From UBA1189 sp045660385 (lineage in GTDB: Bacteria > Bacteroidota > Bacteroidia > Bacteroidales > Bacteroidaceae): a DNA stretch of 28,128 nucleotides. Where the stretch lies: contig JAZRDT010000021.1 in NCBI GenBank assembly GCA_045660385.1, positions 1-28,128 of the forward strand. The letters run 5' to 3'. This document shows, piece after piece, positions 1 through 8,793 of this stretch. The translations under genes and the position numbers were made by a program. A model generated the notes under the pieces. It ran no database searches and was not told the DNA's origin. It saw only the letters and a program-made list of their open reading frames with translations. The stretch's first letter is position 1. Each line of letters begins with the position of its first letter.

Positions 1-2641
1 TATTAGTCAAGTAGTCATAGGTGTACTGATATACGCCCTTATAACGGAATCCGTATACCGAGCCGAGCGGATTACCCACCTGGATTCGGTTCTGATAGGA
101 GCCACGGCTATTGAACTGCCATTCTGAGTTGATGGAGTTGAGCACACGCTCGTCCATATCAAGAATTACGTTGTAGTTCTGCGCGATATTGAATCCGGCG
201 CTTACCGAGAACTTACCTACCTTGATGAAGTCATTGGCATTGACATTCATTTCCCAACCGTCGTTGGTCATGTTACCGGCATTCTGGTAGGCAAGCTGAG
301 CATAACCTGTCGTGCTGGGGATTCTCACATTGGTCATCAGCAGGTCCTTAGTATCCTTATGATAGAAGTCAAAGTCTACATTGAAGATATCCTTGAAGAA
401 TGTCAAGTTGAATCCCAAGTTATATGATGTGGTCTTCTCCCAGCGGAGGTCATCGAGCTTAAGACCATCCATAGCCGCTCCTGCTGCACCGTTGTAGCTA
501 CCGGCATTCAGGTTGTAGGCATTATAGAAGAGGTAGTCGGCATCGGGAGCCTTACCTACCACACCCCACGAGGCGCGCAGGCCGAGCATCGATACATGCT
601 TGCGTATCGGTTCAAAGAACTTCTCGTCTGAAATGTTATAACGCAGCGATGCACCGGGGAAATAGGCCCATTTCTGCTTGGGACCGAATTTAGAGTCACC
701 GTCGGCACGGAGCGATACTCCTACGTTATATATACCTTTATATGATGCGTGTCCATTATAAAGGAAATATTGTGAGTTGGCGCGACTGTTTCCGCTACTC
801 AGACCATTTGTCTTGCCGTCATAAGGCAGGGCGCCGGGTGCTGTAGGTGAGGTGATGCCATCGGGCAGTGAGTATTGGCGTACAAATTGGTTGGTGCTGC
901 GCTGTGTGCTCATCTCGTAGCGACCGAGCATGGTCATCGACCAGTCTTCGTTCTGGAAGAAGGGAGTAAACACCAATTCGCCGCGAGCACCTACACGAGT
1001 ACGGTTGCTCTCGCTCTTCTCGCTTGTGTTGTATGAGAAGTTGTTGCCCCATGTGCCCGATGAGAGGCCTGCAGCAGCGTATGCCGGTGTTGAGGCTGCA
1101 TAGATGTCGAAGTCAATGCGTCCGTTGAAAGTCAAGCGGTGTTCACCGTAGTCTACACCCAACAATTCGTATTTGATGTTGAAGTCGGGAGTGATACGAT
1201 AGGTCGTTTCGTTCTTCCACGACATGGCTGCGTATGCCAATGGGTTGCCCAACGAGCGTACGGAGCGCAACTCATAAGATGAGTAGTTGCCCGTATAGGG
1301 CGTGTTTTCGTTGAGTGTACCTTGTGGAGCCAGAATGTGGAATTGATCAGTATCGTTACCTTCGCTGTCTTGACGGTATATGCTCATGTTGGGAGCTATC
1401 TGCTGTGCTATACCGAGTAGTCCGGTATAGTTCTTTAGATTATCGGTATATGTCAGGGCAAAGTTGGTTTGGAATCTGATGCGGTCCGACACATCGTAGT
1501 CGAGCACTAGACGAGTGGTGAGGCGGTCAAACTTCTGTTGGATGATTGAGCCGCTTTGGTTCTCATATCCGCCTGATACACGGAATTGTGCCTTCTCGCC
1601 ACCACCTGAGATGTTGAGGTTGTATGAGTGTAATCCTCCAAATTGAGTCACGTTGTCTACCCAGTCTGTGTTATTGTTCCAGTTCTGATATTCTGCCCAC
1701 GACTTGTCATAGTTTATTTCTCTGATGTTCGCTGTAGCAGTGCTTGATTGGTTGGGATTGTAGAACTCCTCCTTGAGTAGCATGGTGTAGTCGTCACCAT
1801 TGAGAAGGTCATATCCCTTGGGCTGCCATGTACCGGTATATTTATAGGAGAAATTTACGCGGGGCTTACCGCGGCTACCTCGCTTGGTGGTAATCATGAT
1901 TACACCGTTGGCACCCTTCGATCCCCATACAGCTGTAGCAGCAGCATCCTTCAGTACGTCAATCTTGGCTATATCCTCCACATTGACTGAGAGTAATGCT
2001 GCATATTCCTCTTCGCTTGCATTCTGGAAATCAAAGGTCTCGTCGGGATTGTCAAAAATCTTGTCATCAACTACTACAAGCGGCTCGGCATTACCATTGA
2101 TTGAGGTCACACCACGCAGACGCATAGTGGTACCGGCACCCAGGTTACCTGAGTTCATCACGATATCGAGACCTGCAATCTCACCTTGTAGTGCTTCATC
2201 GGCCGAGGTGAATGCCATACCTTCTACCTCTGCGAGGTTAAAGGTCTGTCGGGCTACAGTCATCTCACGCTCCGGGATTGAGAGTCCTCCCGAGGTGGTT
2301 CGGGTAGCCTGCACTACCAACTCCTCCAACGAGGTCGACTCGGGCTCCATCATGATGGTGAAGTAACTCTTTTCGCCTATGGCAAGTTCTTTTGTCTTGT
2401 TGCCCACATAGGAGATTACCAATCTATTCTTGGGATTTTTTATTTCCAAAGAGAAGTTACCCATCATGTCGGTTTGCACGGCACTGACAATACGGTCATC
2501 CTTATCTCGTTCGGTGACATTGGCAAACATTACGGGTCCCATCGGGTCTTCAATCGTACCGGATATGACCTTGCTCTGTGCTAAAGCACCCTGCGCCAAT
2601 AAGCATAGCAGGCATATCATTAGGACTTTTGTTTTTGACAT
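1..2641 (-). CDS. SusC/RagA-family TonB-linked outer membrane receptor (C-terminus off the left edge)
   Basis: About 880 residues are visible, reading leftward from ATG 2639-2641 to the window edge without a stop; full-length family members have about 1000-1100. Residues 1-21 form a signal peptide ending ALA. Residues ~27-100 are a carboxypeptidase-regulatory-like beta domain. The TonB plug follows (~145-255) with the hallmarks EALQGEIAGLDI, RLRGVTSINGNAEPLVVVDD and VLKDAAATAVWGSKGANGV, then ITTKRG at 250-255, where the barrel begins. No STN domain precedes it, so sigma/anti-sigma signalling is not indicated. The family imports oligosaccharides or peptides with a SusD lipoprotein; a SusD gene would be expected just beyond the left edge. 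The start is 37 bp after the stop of the fasciclin lipoprotein gene, so the two are probably one operon. The substrate cannot be read from this sequence. Confidence 0.95.
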   Translation of the reverse strand, partial: MSKTKVLMICLLCLLAQGALAQSKVISGTIEDPMGPVMFANVTERDKDDRIVSAVQTDMMGNFSLEIKNPKNRLVISYVGNKTKELAIGEKSYFTIMMEPESTSLEELVVQATRTTSGGLSIPEREMTVARQTFNLAEVEGMAFTSADEALQGEIAGLDIVMNSGNLGAGTTMRLRGVTSINGNAEPLVVVDDKIFDNPDETFDFQNASEEEYAALLSVNVEDIAKIDVLKDAAATAVWGSKGANGVIMITTKRGSRGKPRVNFSYKYTGTWQPKGYDLLNGDDYTMLLKEEFYNPNQSSTATANIREINYDKSWAEYQNWNNNTDWVDNVTQFGGLHSYNLNISGGGEKAQFRVSGGYENQSGSIIQQKFDRLTTRLVLDYDVSDRIRFQTNFALTYTDNLKNYTGLLGIAQQIAPNMSIYRQDSEGNDTDQFHILAPQGTLNENTPYTGNYSSYELRSVRSLGNPLAYAAMSWKNETTYRITPDFNIKYELLGVDYGEHRLTFNGRIDFDIYAASTPAYAAAGLSSGTWGNNFSYNTSEKSESNRTRVGARGELVFTPFFQNEDWSMTMLGRYEMSTQRSTNQFVRQYSLPDGITSPTAPGALPYDGKTNGLSSGNSRANSQYFLYNGHASYKGIYNVGVSLRADGDSKFGPKQKWAYFPGASLRYNISDEKFFEPIRKHVSMLGLRASWGVVGKAPDADYLFYNAYNLNAGSYNGAAGAAMDGLKLDDLRWEKTTSYNLGFNLTFFKDIFNVDFDFYHKDTKDLLMTNVRIPSTTGYAQLAYQNAGNMTNDGWEMNVNANDFIKVGKFSVSAGFNIAQNYNVILDMDERVLNSINSEWQFNSRGSYQNRIQVGNPLGSVYGFRYKGVYQYTYDYLTN

Positions 2642-2678
2642 AGTATATATCTTTTTAAAGTTGTTAGCTGATTAGGTG

Positions 2679-5522
2679 TTACTTGGTCCAAGTGTCGTCA
2701 TACCTCTTGCTCTTGCTATAGCAGAGTGGCGTGCTCACTTGATGTATCACGGCAAAGGATGATACGGCAATCGAGGTAGCCGTCTTCTTGTCCTGATCAA
2801 ATTCGTAGTCACGTGCCATCTTGTTGACGATGCGCTCGGTGTCGTTGGCATCAATGACGATACTTTGTTCAGCAGCATCTGTTACGGTGAGCATACCGCC
2901 CGTGCTCTTGGTGGTGATGTTCACCGGTATACCCAAATCTGAAGAGTAGAGCGACTGGTAGCTTGTCTCCTTTACGAAGTTGTCGGCAAATACGGAGTTG
3001 TTCTGGAAATGGTAGCGAATGAATCCGCGCACAGCGTCAATCATCTTTCTTGCCTTTGCCTTTCCTTGTGTCTCAGCTTCGACAGATGCATCTTCCGATG
3101 TCGCCTCTTCGTATACGGCATATATCTGCTCGTAGGTAGGCAGGCCCATCTGCTCGTGAGCAATCTGCATGGCAGTGTTGTCCGGAGCGTAGATGGTGTA
3201 GTTATAACCATTGAGGAAGCTTACATTATTGTCCAATGCCTTACCGTCTCTTCCTGAGAATACGATGTATCGGTCGATGGGTGGTGTCTGTCCCTCTTCG
3301 ACGGCAGTGCTGCTGATTCCAGCCCATGCCATCAGTCCTACGTTTTCGAATGTCTTGCACAGGTCAAGGAATGCTTGGAATCGGTCGTCGGCACCATTGA
3401 GCACCTGGCTGATGCTGGTGATACAGGGCTGCACGAGGTTGTCGAGCTGGAAGGCCCATCCATTGGCCTGCTCCCATCCTCTTACAATCTTGGCAGGGGA
3501 TACGTTGTTGTCAATCTGTGCTCCGCCCCATACATAACCCGTATATTCGCCGTTGCCAGTAGCTACCAGATCGGTAATTTTTACCGCCCCGCCATGCTTG
3601 GTCAGGTAGTAGTTGTTGATGAGTTGTTCACCCTCCTCAAGCACTACTGTATTATAGTTGAGCATGTCTGATATCTGCGATGCATAGGTCGATTTCTTAG
3701 CACCGGTTTCCAACTTTGCCACATCCAAAACGGTTTCATACACTGAGTCAAGGTTGATTTCACCTGTCTCACGGTTGAAGGGGTGCAACTTGGCACCATA
3801 CATTGTTTTGGGTGCGCGTCCGGTAGAGTCAATGTAAGTGTAAAACTCCATGGCGCGGGGTGTGCTTGTGCCCAGTGATACGGGGTCAATGAAGCAGTTC
3901 TTCAGTGCCTCGTTAGAGGGGATGAAGTAGACGTAGTTCGACTTCATGGCCATTAGGTAGTAGTACATGTCGGCACCGAAGATGGCGGCATTGGCTCCCG
4001 AGGTTTTGTCTTGTGAGAAGTAACCCATGATAGAGAGTTCGGGGTAGATGATAGCCGGACCTATCACTGAACGGAACTCATCAGGGGCATAAAGTTTCTT
4101 CATCTTGTAGATGACACCATTGTTGGCCACCTTTACGTCGTACTTTCCGTTGGTCACCTGTATGTCGTTCTTGGTAAGCCCCATGAAGTCGCCCGAACCG
4201 TCGTTGGTGATAGAACCGAACTTGCTGGGTACGGTAGCCACGAATGAGGTCTGTATCATGTTGTTCACAAAGGTAGTCAGGATACCGTTACCCTTGTTGT
4301 ACAATGCGTCCAGGTTGGCTGGTAAGTTCTCCTTGGTGTTGTCCAATCCTTCGGCGCCATACAGTTCGATGAAGAAATCGCCCTCGCCACCAGGCAAGAA
4401 GTACTCCTCTACGGCATCATCTGTAGGCACAAGGATGGCGCCCATGTCGTCAAGGCTGTTGGCGGCGTCGGTCGATGAGTAGTATTGGTTCCAACCTAAG
4501 TCCCACTCTAGTCGTCCTGTGGTCGGTATAGCCATGCCCGAGGGGGCCAGCAAGTTGGGTGCGCCCCCTTGTGAGCGGGTGCTGAAGTAGCGTACCTGGA
4601 AGATAGAGTCGATGATAGGCATTCCATACTCCATGGCCCATGAGTTGTAGTTACGTGTGGTATTGGCGTCGTAGTAGGGTGCGCTGTGATAGTCAATCAC
4701 GCGTGATACCAGCTTCGTGTTAGGCTCGTTGCGCAGCACCTGGGCGATGTTTCCGGGCGGCACCAGCACGTCGGCTACCTGGTGTATGTATCCATTGATA
4801 CAGGTTACATCCTGCTTCACGATCTGTGTCTGATAGATATAGGCCGTGTCAGAATTGGCGATGGACGAGCCCACCTGCTCACCGCGCAAGATACCGAAAT
4901 CCGAGTCGGTTCCTGTAGTTGTGATGTTGTTGGCCAACATCTGTTCGCGAGTGAAGTGTACCATCATGGGGCGTGTGGCATCGCTCACCACGTGAATCTG
5001 GTCGAACCCTCTCCAATGTGCATTGTTTTTGGGCATCCCGTCGCGATTGCCTATATAGGTGATGGTATCAATCACACTGGCCGATGTCTCATGCTTGAGG
5101 GCTCTTCCGCGGCTCACGTTGTTGGCATCCAGCATCACGTTTGATAGCATGCCTGCCAGCAGTGCATTATCCAGCATCGAAGAGTATAGAATCTGCTTCT
5201 TCATGGCATCGGTGAGTTCCTCGTAGCAGGTCGCTCCATAGGGGTTGGCCCCATTTTGGAAGAAGCGTTCGAAGGCTTCGTCGTTGGCGGGGAACACGGT
5301 CTTGCTACCTGTGCGGGCCAATACCTCATCGTACTCCAAGTCATCTACCAACCTCAGGTAGGTGTTGAATGTACCCTTCAGATGGGTGCCACTTCGAAGT
5401 TCCTCGTAGATACTCTCGCCGAGCCATTCGGGTTTCGTGCCTTCAGGTACAAGTAACAATTTCTCACAAGCGGTGAGCATACCCATGACAACAAGAGATG
5501 CACATAAAAAGAGCTTTTTCAT
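2679..5522 (-). CDS. Multi-repeat fasciclin (FAS1)-like lipoprotein in a SusC operon
   Basis: 947 residues. The N-terminus is a lipoprotein signal with lipobox LTAC, Cys19 being the lipidation site. Four segments carry the FAS1 signature of a hydrophobic strand followed by P-x-(N/D)-(D/E/T)-A: TVFPANDEAF (75-84), GAILVPTDDAVEEYF (361-375), YVYFIPSNEAL (530-540) and YTIYAPDNTAM (775-785). FAS1-type closing strands appear as NGYIHQVADVLVPP (243-256) and SFAVIHQVSTPL (922-933). FAS1 domains are adhesion or binding modules, so a cell-surface or periplasmic partner for the neighbouring SusC receptor is likely. Most FAS1 proteins have one or two domains; four diverged copies in one lipoprotein is large. 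It lies directly upstream of the SusC gene (37 bp) and probably leads that operon. Ligand and exact role are unknown; it could be a SusD/SusE-like surface glycan- or protein-binding component. Confidence 0.85.
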   Translation of the reverse strand: MKKLFLCASLVVMGMLTACEKLLLVPEGTKPEWLGESIYEELRSGTHLKGTFNTYLRLVDDLEYDEVLARTGSKTVFPANDEAFERFFQNGANPYGATCYEELTDAMKKQILYSSMLDNALLAGMLSNVMLDANNVSRGRALKHETSASVIDTITYIGNRDGMPKNNAHWRGFDQIHVVSDATRPMMVHFTREQMLANNITTTGTDSDFGILRGEQVGSSIANSDTAYIYQTQIVKQDVTCINGYIHQVADVLVPPGNIAQVLRNEPNTKLVSRVIDYHSAPYYDANTTRNYNSWAMEYGMPIIDSIFQVRYFSTRSQGGAPNLLAPSGMAIPTTGRLEWDLGWNQYYSSTDAANSLDDMGAILVPTDDAVEEYFLPGGEGDFFIELYGAEGLDNTKENLPANLDALYNKGNGILTTFVNNMIQTSFVATVPSKFGSITNDGSGDFMGLTKNDIQVTNGKYDVKVANNGVIYKMKKLYAPDEFRSVIGPAIIYPELSIMGYFSQDKTSGANAAIFGADMYYYLMAMKSNYVYFIPSNEALKNCFIDPVSLGTSTPRAMEFYTYIDSTGRAPKTMYGAKLHPFNRETGEINLDSVYETVLDVAKLETGAKKSTYASQISDMLNYNTVVLEEGEQLINNYYLTKHGGAVKITDLVATGNGEYTGYVWGGAQIDNNVSPAKIVRGWEQANGWAFQLDNLVQPCITSISQVLNGADDRFQAFLDLCKTFENVGLMAWAGISSTAVEEGQTPPIDRYIVFSGRDGKALDNNVSFLNGYNYTIYAPDNTAMQIAHEQMGLPTYEQIYAVYEEATSEDASVEAETQGKAKARKMIDAVRGFIRYHFQNNSVFADNFVKETSYQSLYSSDLGIPVNITTKSTGGMLTVTDAAEQSIVIDANDTERIVNKMARDYEFDQDKKTATSIAVSSFAVIHQVSTPLCYSKSKRYDDTWTK

Positions 5523-5624
5523 ATTAGTTTTTAAAGTATTGTTGGTTAGTCTTTTACTTCATGGCGTGTTTCTCGTGCTCTTATCTACCTTGCGTGTGCA
5601 GTTGATTCCAAGTGCCAATAATTG

Positions 5625-5656
5625 CAAAATAGAAGTAACATTTACAAAGGAACAAA
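5625..5656 (-). promoter_or_regulatory. Possible promoter of the fasciclin-SusC operon
   Basis: On the minus strand a TTTG (5653-5656) lies 21 nt upstream of TATTTTG (5625-5631). The latter is one base short of the Bacteroidetes -7 consensus TAnnTTTG. It would give a leader of about 100 nt before ATG 5522. This is a weak match in an AT-rich stretch. Confidence 0.3.
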
Positions 5657-5762
5657 AAAAATTAGGAAGCTCCACACTTTTTTTATAATATTTTTAGTAA
5701 AACTAAAAAAAAGATGATTAGCCGCTTCTTACTCTATCATTCTCTCCTCTGTAGTGTGCAGT

Positions 5763-5793
5763 AAAAAAAAGAGGTGGCTCGTGTCGAGCCACC
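5763..5793 (-). terminator. Rho-independent terminator after the 921-residue secreted protein gene
   Basis: Perfect 9-bp stem GGTGGCTCG/CGAGCCACC (5773-5781, 5785-5793) with a 3-nt loop. On the minus strand it is followed by a run of eight T (5763-5770) after CTC. It lies 29 bp downstream of the stop of the upstream gene and separates it from the fasciclin-SusC operon. Confidence 0.85.
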
Positions 5794-5821
5794 CCCTTTT
5801 GTGAGTCCTATGTTGAAATGA

Positions 5822-8587
5822 TTACTTAGCAAGCATCTTGCGACCGTTCTGGATATAGATCTGACCCTTTACAGGAGCAAGGATGCGCTGACCCTGGAGG
5901 TTGTACATGTTGTTGTCTACGGGACGGATAGCCTCGATGTTTTCAACAGCATTGCCATCACCTGCGATGTTCCAAATCTTCAAGTTGTCGAACCAGCTAC
6001 GACGGTCTAGGTTGTTGTAGTTTGAGTAGATGATAAACTTACCAGGCACGAGCTCGGGAAGAGCGATAGCCTCTGTAGTCACAGTACCCTTAGAACCTGA
6101 AGTGGTGCAATACATGGTCTTCAAACCGTAGTCGAGTACGATGTCGAAATGGGTCTTGTTGCTTTCTGCAGCGATAGCTGAGTTGCTGGCTGCACTTGAG
6201 CCTACAGCATTGATCTTGTTGTTGTAGTCTACACCGAATGTGTTCAACTCGTCTGTGCCGCTATACTTAGAGCAGAAGAGACCGCAGATGGTGTCGCCCT
6301 CAGCTGTGAGTACCTTGTAACCAGCGTTCTTTGTGATGAGGTTACCATAGTAGAAGTCGAACTTGATGTTTACGATGTCGTTCTCCTTTGCGGGAGCGCC
6401 TGCAATTTCAACTACAGCCTCCGTGTTACCTACGCGGAGCATGCCGAGTGAGTCAGTAGCAATGACAGCGCCAGTAGTCTCGTCTGTAGCGCTACCCCAA
6501 CCGAGAGCATAGGGGTATGAACCGGTGATATCAGTGAAGGTCATCACACCCTTAGTACCAGCGATGGTGTAGTACTTTGATACTTCGCCGAGTGAGTCGG
6601 GCTCTGTGGCATGCTCTTCAAACTGTGCGGGAGCCTCCTGTGTGCCGAAGTCGATGTCTACCAATACGGTGTAGTCGATAGCAGCCTTGAACTCCTCAGC
6701 CATGGCCTCGAGAGCTGCTTTCATGTCGACGAGTGATTGTGCATTCTCCTCAGCGTATGCAGCTACCAACATAGCGTCGTACAGGCTCTGAGCGTTAGCG
6801 ATGAGCGCTGCGAAGTCGGCCTTCTTGCTTGAACTTGAGTAGATACGCTGGCCGATTACGCCCTGAGCTGCTTCGATAGCGCCTGGCATGTCGGTCAAAG
6901 GCTTGTTGAGTTCAACGAACGGAGTGATGTAGTTGTTGTTGAGGAAGCGTACACCGTTGTTCATGATGGTGTCAGAGAGTGACTCGTCGTTCCAGTACCA
7001 GTCGAGGATGTCATCCTCTGTGAAGGCTGCCCACTCGTCGTAGCGAACCTGAGCCTCGTCAACACCCACCTTGAGGTCTTCCTTACCCCAGGGGAGGAGT
7101 ACCTGTGTTTCTGCCAAGTATTCGTTGGCAACGTCGATGCGGCCCTTGAGAGCCTCGAGCTGTACGCCTACAGCGTCGATATATGCCAACTCCTCGGGAG
7201 AGAGACCACCGTCTAATACCTTATATAATACGGGGCTGTACAACTGTACGTCGAAACCAGCCTTTTCAGATGATGATACGTTGTTACAGATGATACCCAA
7301 GGTGATTACCTTTGCCTCATCCAACTCGAACTTAACCACGTAGTCCTGGTTGCGTGCAGCGTTCAGGATGCCTACGAGTACGGTGTCGCCGTTGAAGAAG
7401 AGCTTTGTCTCAGCACACTCGTCGGCCCATGAGCGCACCCAACGGTTCTTGTTCAGGGTCATCATACCACCCTGACCGGTAATTCCCCAGAAGTAGGTGC
7501 CGGGTTGCAACTCTGTGGTCAATGTAGCGATGTTGTTCCAACCATCGTTGGCACCAGCACCACGCATCCACTGAATCTGCAAGGGACTGTCAGCAGCAGC
7601 AGTCTTGTGGCACCAGCGGTCGGTTGAGAATGTCCAGGGAGCCTTACCGTTATAGTCGTTGCTGAGCTTGTTCCACTTGGCGGTCCAGTTCATCCAGTTA
7701 GCAGAGTTGTTGCCAGTGTTAGCAGAGCCATCGGTGGTTGCCACGAGGTTCAATACGTTTGAGAAGTTTGCCTCAGCAAACAGAGCCCAGCAACTCTCGA
7801 GGTTCTCCATGTGTGTAGCCATCTCTGCGGGTGTTGCGTTGCTTGCGATAGCGTCCTTTACAGCCTGGACGTAGCTCAGGAAATCGTCGTAGTAGTCCTT
7901 GCCCTCGAAGTTGCCATCGGCGATGAACTTGTTGAAGTATTCGATGCGGTCGTTAGCGATGCGGTCGTCATACACCTCTTCGGCTGTGTGACACTCTACG
8001 CCAGCGATGATGAGACCTTCGTTCAAGCCACGGAAATCAATCATGATGTTACCATCCTGCGGAGCCTCCACTGCGAAGAACACTTCGGTGAAGTCGTCGG
8101 CATTGAAACTGAACGGGTAGCCGCCGCCTACACCATTCTCGCCAAAGAGAAGTTCTGTACCGTTTACAGTTGCCAATGTGCCGTCGGTGTTGAAGTATGC
8201 ATTGATGTAGTTCACGTTTCCGCCAGTCTGGTCAAGGTCTGTAAAGCCAGCAGCAGTACCCTTTACCTTGAGCGACACTATGTATGTGCCGCCAGCACTA
8301 ATCTTTACGGCCTGGTACATGCCTGCAGTGAGTGCAGTCTGTCCGGGGAGCACTTGTACGCCTTCGCCCTCGGCACCTGCAAATACGGTTGCCAGCGGAG
8401 CGTTAGCCTCATCAGTAGCGGTCCAACCATCGGTTGAGCCTTCTGCAAACTGACCATTGGAAACGAGGTCAGCGCCTGTAATTCTGTACTTGGCAACCTT
8501 CGTGTACACATAGTCACCAGAGTTCCATGCACCTGCTGCTATAGCGATAACAGCAAACAAACAGCTGAGAGTAAATTTTTTCATCAT
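5822..8587 (-). CDS. Large secreted protein: jelly-roll-like domains, helical region and C-terminal sorting-like tail
   Basis: 921 residues; I do not recognise a named family. Residues 1-20 are a signal peptide ending AAGA. Residues ~37-200 resemble a carbohydrate-binding/galactose-binding-like jelly roll (opening VSNGQFAEGSTDGWT). A second beta-rich region spans ~270-440 and holds many Trp (NWMNWTAKWNKL). Residues ~450-640 are helical and Ala/Glu-rich, FIVAR-like. A further beta region (~640-860) ends SWFDNLKIWNI, typical of laminin-G/concanavalin-like folds. The last ~30 residues (MYNLQGQ..., then KGQIYIQNGRKMLAK) match the short C-terminal motif seen on many secreted Prevotella/Bacteroides proteins, possibly a type IX secretion or surface-anchoring tail. 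No catalytic motif is visible. It has its own promoter region and terminator, so it is a separate transcript from the fasciclin-SusC genes. Two ATGs start the ORF (8587 and 8584). Confidence 0.85.
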   Translation of the reverse strand: MMKKFTLSCLFAVIAIAAGAWNSGDYVYTKVAKYRITGADLVSNGQFAEGSTDGWTATDEANAPLATVFAGAEGEGVQVLPGQTALTAGMYQAVKISAGGTYIVSLKVKGTAAGFTDLDQTGGNVNYINAYFNTDGTLATVNGTELLFGENGVGGGYPFSFNADDFTEVFFAVEAPQDGNIMIDFRGLNEGLIIAGVECHTAEEVYDDRIANDRIEYFNKFIADGNFEGKDYYDDFLSYVQAVKDAIASNATPAEMATHMENLESCWALFAEANFSNVLNLVATTDGSANTGNNSANWMNWTAKWNKLSNDYNGKAPWTFSTDRWCHKTAAADSPLQIQWMRGAGANDGWNNIATLTTELQPGTYFWGITGQGGMMTLNKNRWVRSWADECAETKLFFNGDTVLVGILNAARNQDYVVKFELDEAKVITLGIICNNVSSSEKAGFDVQLYSPVLYKVLDGGLSPEELAYIDAVGVQLEALKGRIDVANEYLAETQVLLPWGKEDLKVGVDEAQVRYDEWAAFTEDDILDWYWNDESLSDTIMNNGVRFLNNNYITPFVELNKPLTDMPGAIEAAQGVIGQRIYSSSSKKADFAALIANAQSLYDAMLVAAYAEENAQSLVDMKAALEAMAEEFKAAIDYTVLVDIDFGTQEAPAQFEEHATEPDSLGEVSKYYTIAGTKGVMTFTDITGSYPYALGWGSATDETTGAVIATDSLGMLRVGNTEAVVEIAGAPAKENDIVNIKFDFYYGNLITKNAGYKVLTAEGDTICGLFCSKYSGTDELNTFGVDYNNKINAVGSSAASNSAIAAESNKTHFDIVLDYGLKTMYCTTSGSKGTVTTEAIALPELVPGKFIIYSNYNNLDRRSWFDNLKIWNIAGDGNAVENIEAIRPVDNNMYNLQGQRILAPVKGQIYIQNGRKMLAK

Positions 8588-8634
8588 AGCTATTAGATAT
8601 TAAAGTGAGTAATTTGTGTTGTTCAATAATAGGG

Positions 8635-8642
8635 CGAAGTTA
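8635..8642 (-). promoter_or_regulatory. Candidate -7 promoter element for the 921-residue secreted protein gene
   Basis: Minus-strand TAACTTCG, one base from TAnnTTTG, lies about 48 nt upstream of ATG 8587. A TTTT sits about 19 nt further upstream in the -33 position. This is a moderate match only. Confidence 0.4.
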
Positions 8643-8740
8643 GCTGAAACATCCGTTATTTAAAACTTTTTGCTCCGTTTTTTTACTTTCGCATGTTGTA
8701 AAACATGTTTTTTTGCTTTCTCTGAATGTCTAAAATGCCA

Positions 8741-8771
8741 GAGGGGTGGTATCCTTGCGGTACTACCCCTC
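8741..8771 (-). terminator. Probable terminator after tyrS
   Basis: Stem of 11 bp with one G-T-type mismatch (GAGGGGTGGTA 8741-8751 against TACTACCCCTC 8761-8771) and a 9-nt loop, starting 22 bp after the tyrS stop. On the minus strand a weak T tract (TGGCATTTTAG) follows. Confidence 0.55.
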
Positions 8772-8793
8772 CTTTTATTGTATGGTGTGTTAT

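Noticed and set aside
8690..8715. Small palindrome CATGTT-GTAA-AACATG followed by T7 on the plus strand
   Set aside because: No plus-strand gene lies upstream to terminate; in an AT-rich promoter region a 6-bp arm is easily due to chance, though an operator for the secreted-protein gene cannot be excluded.
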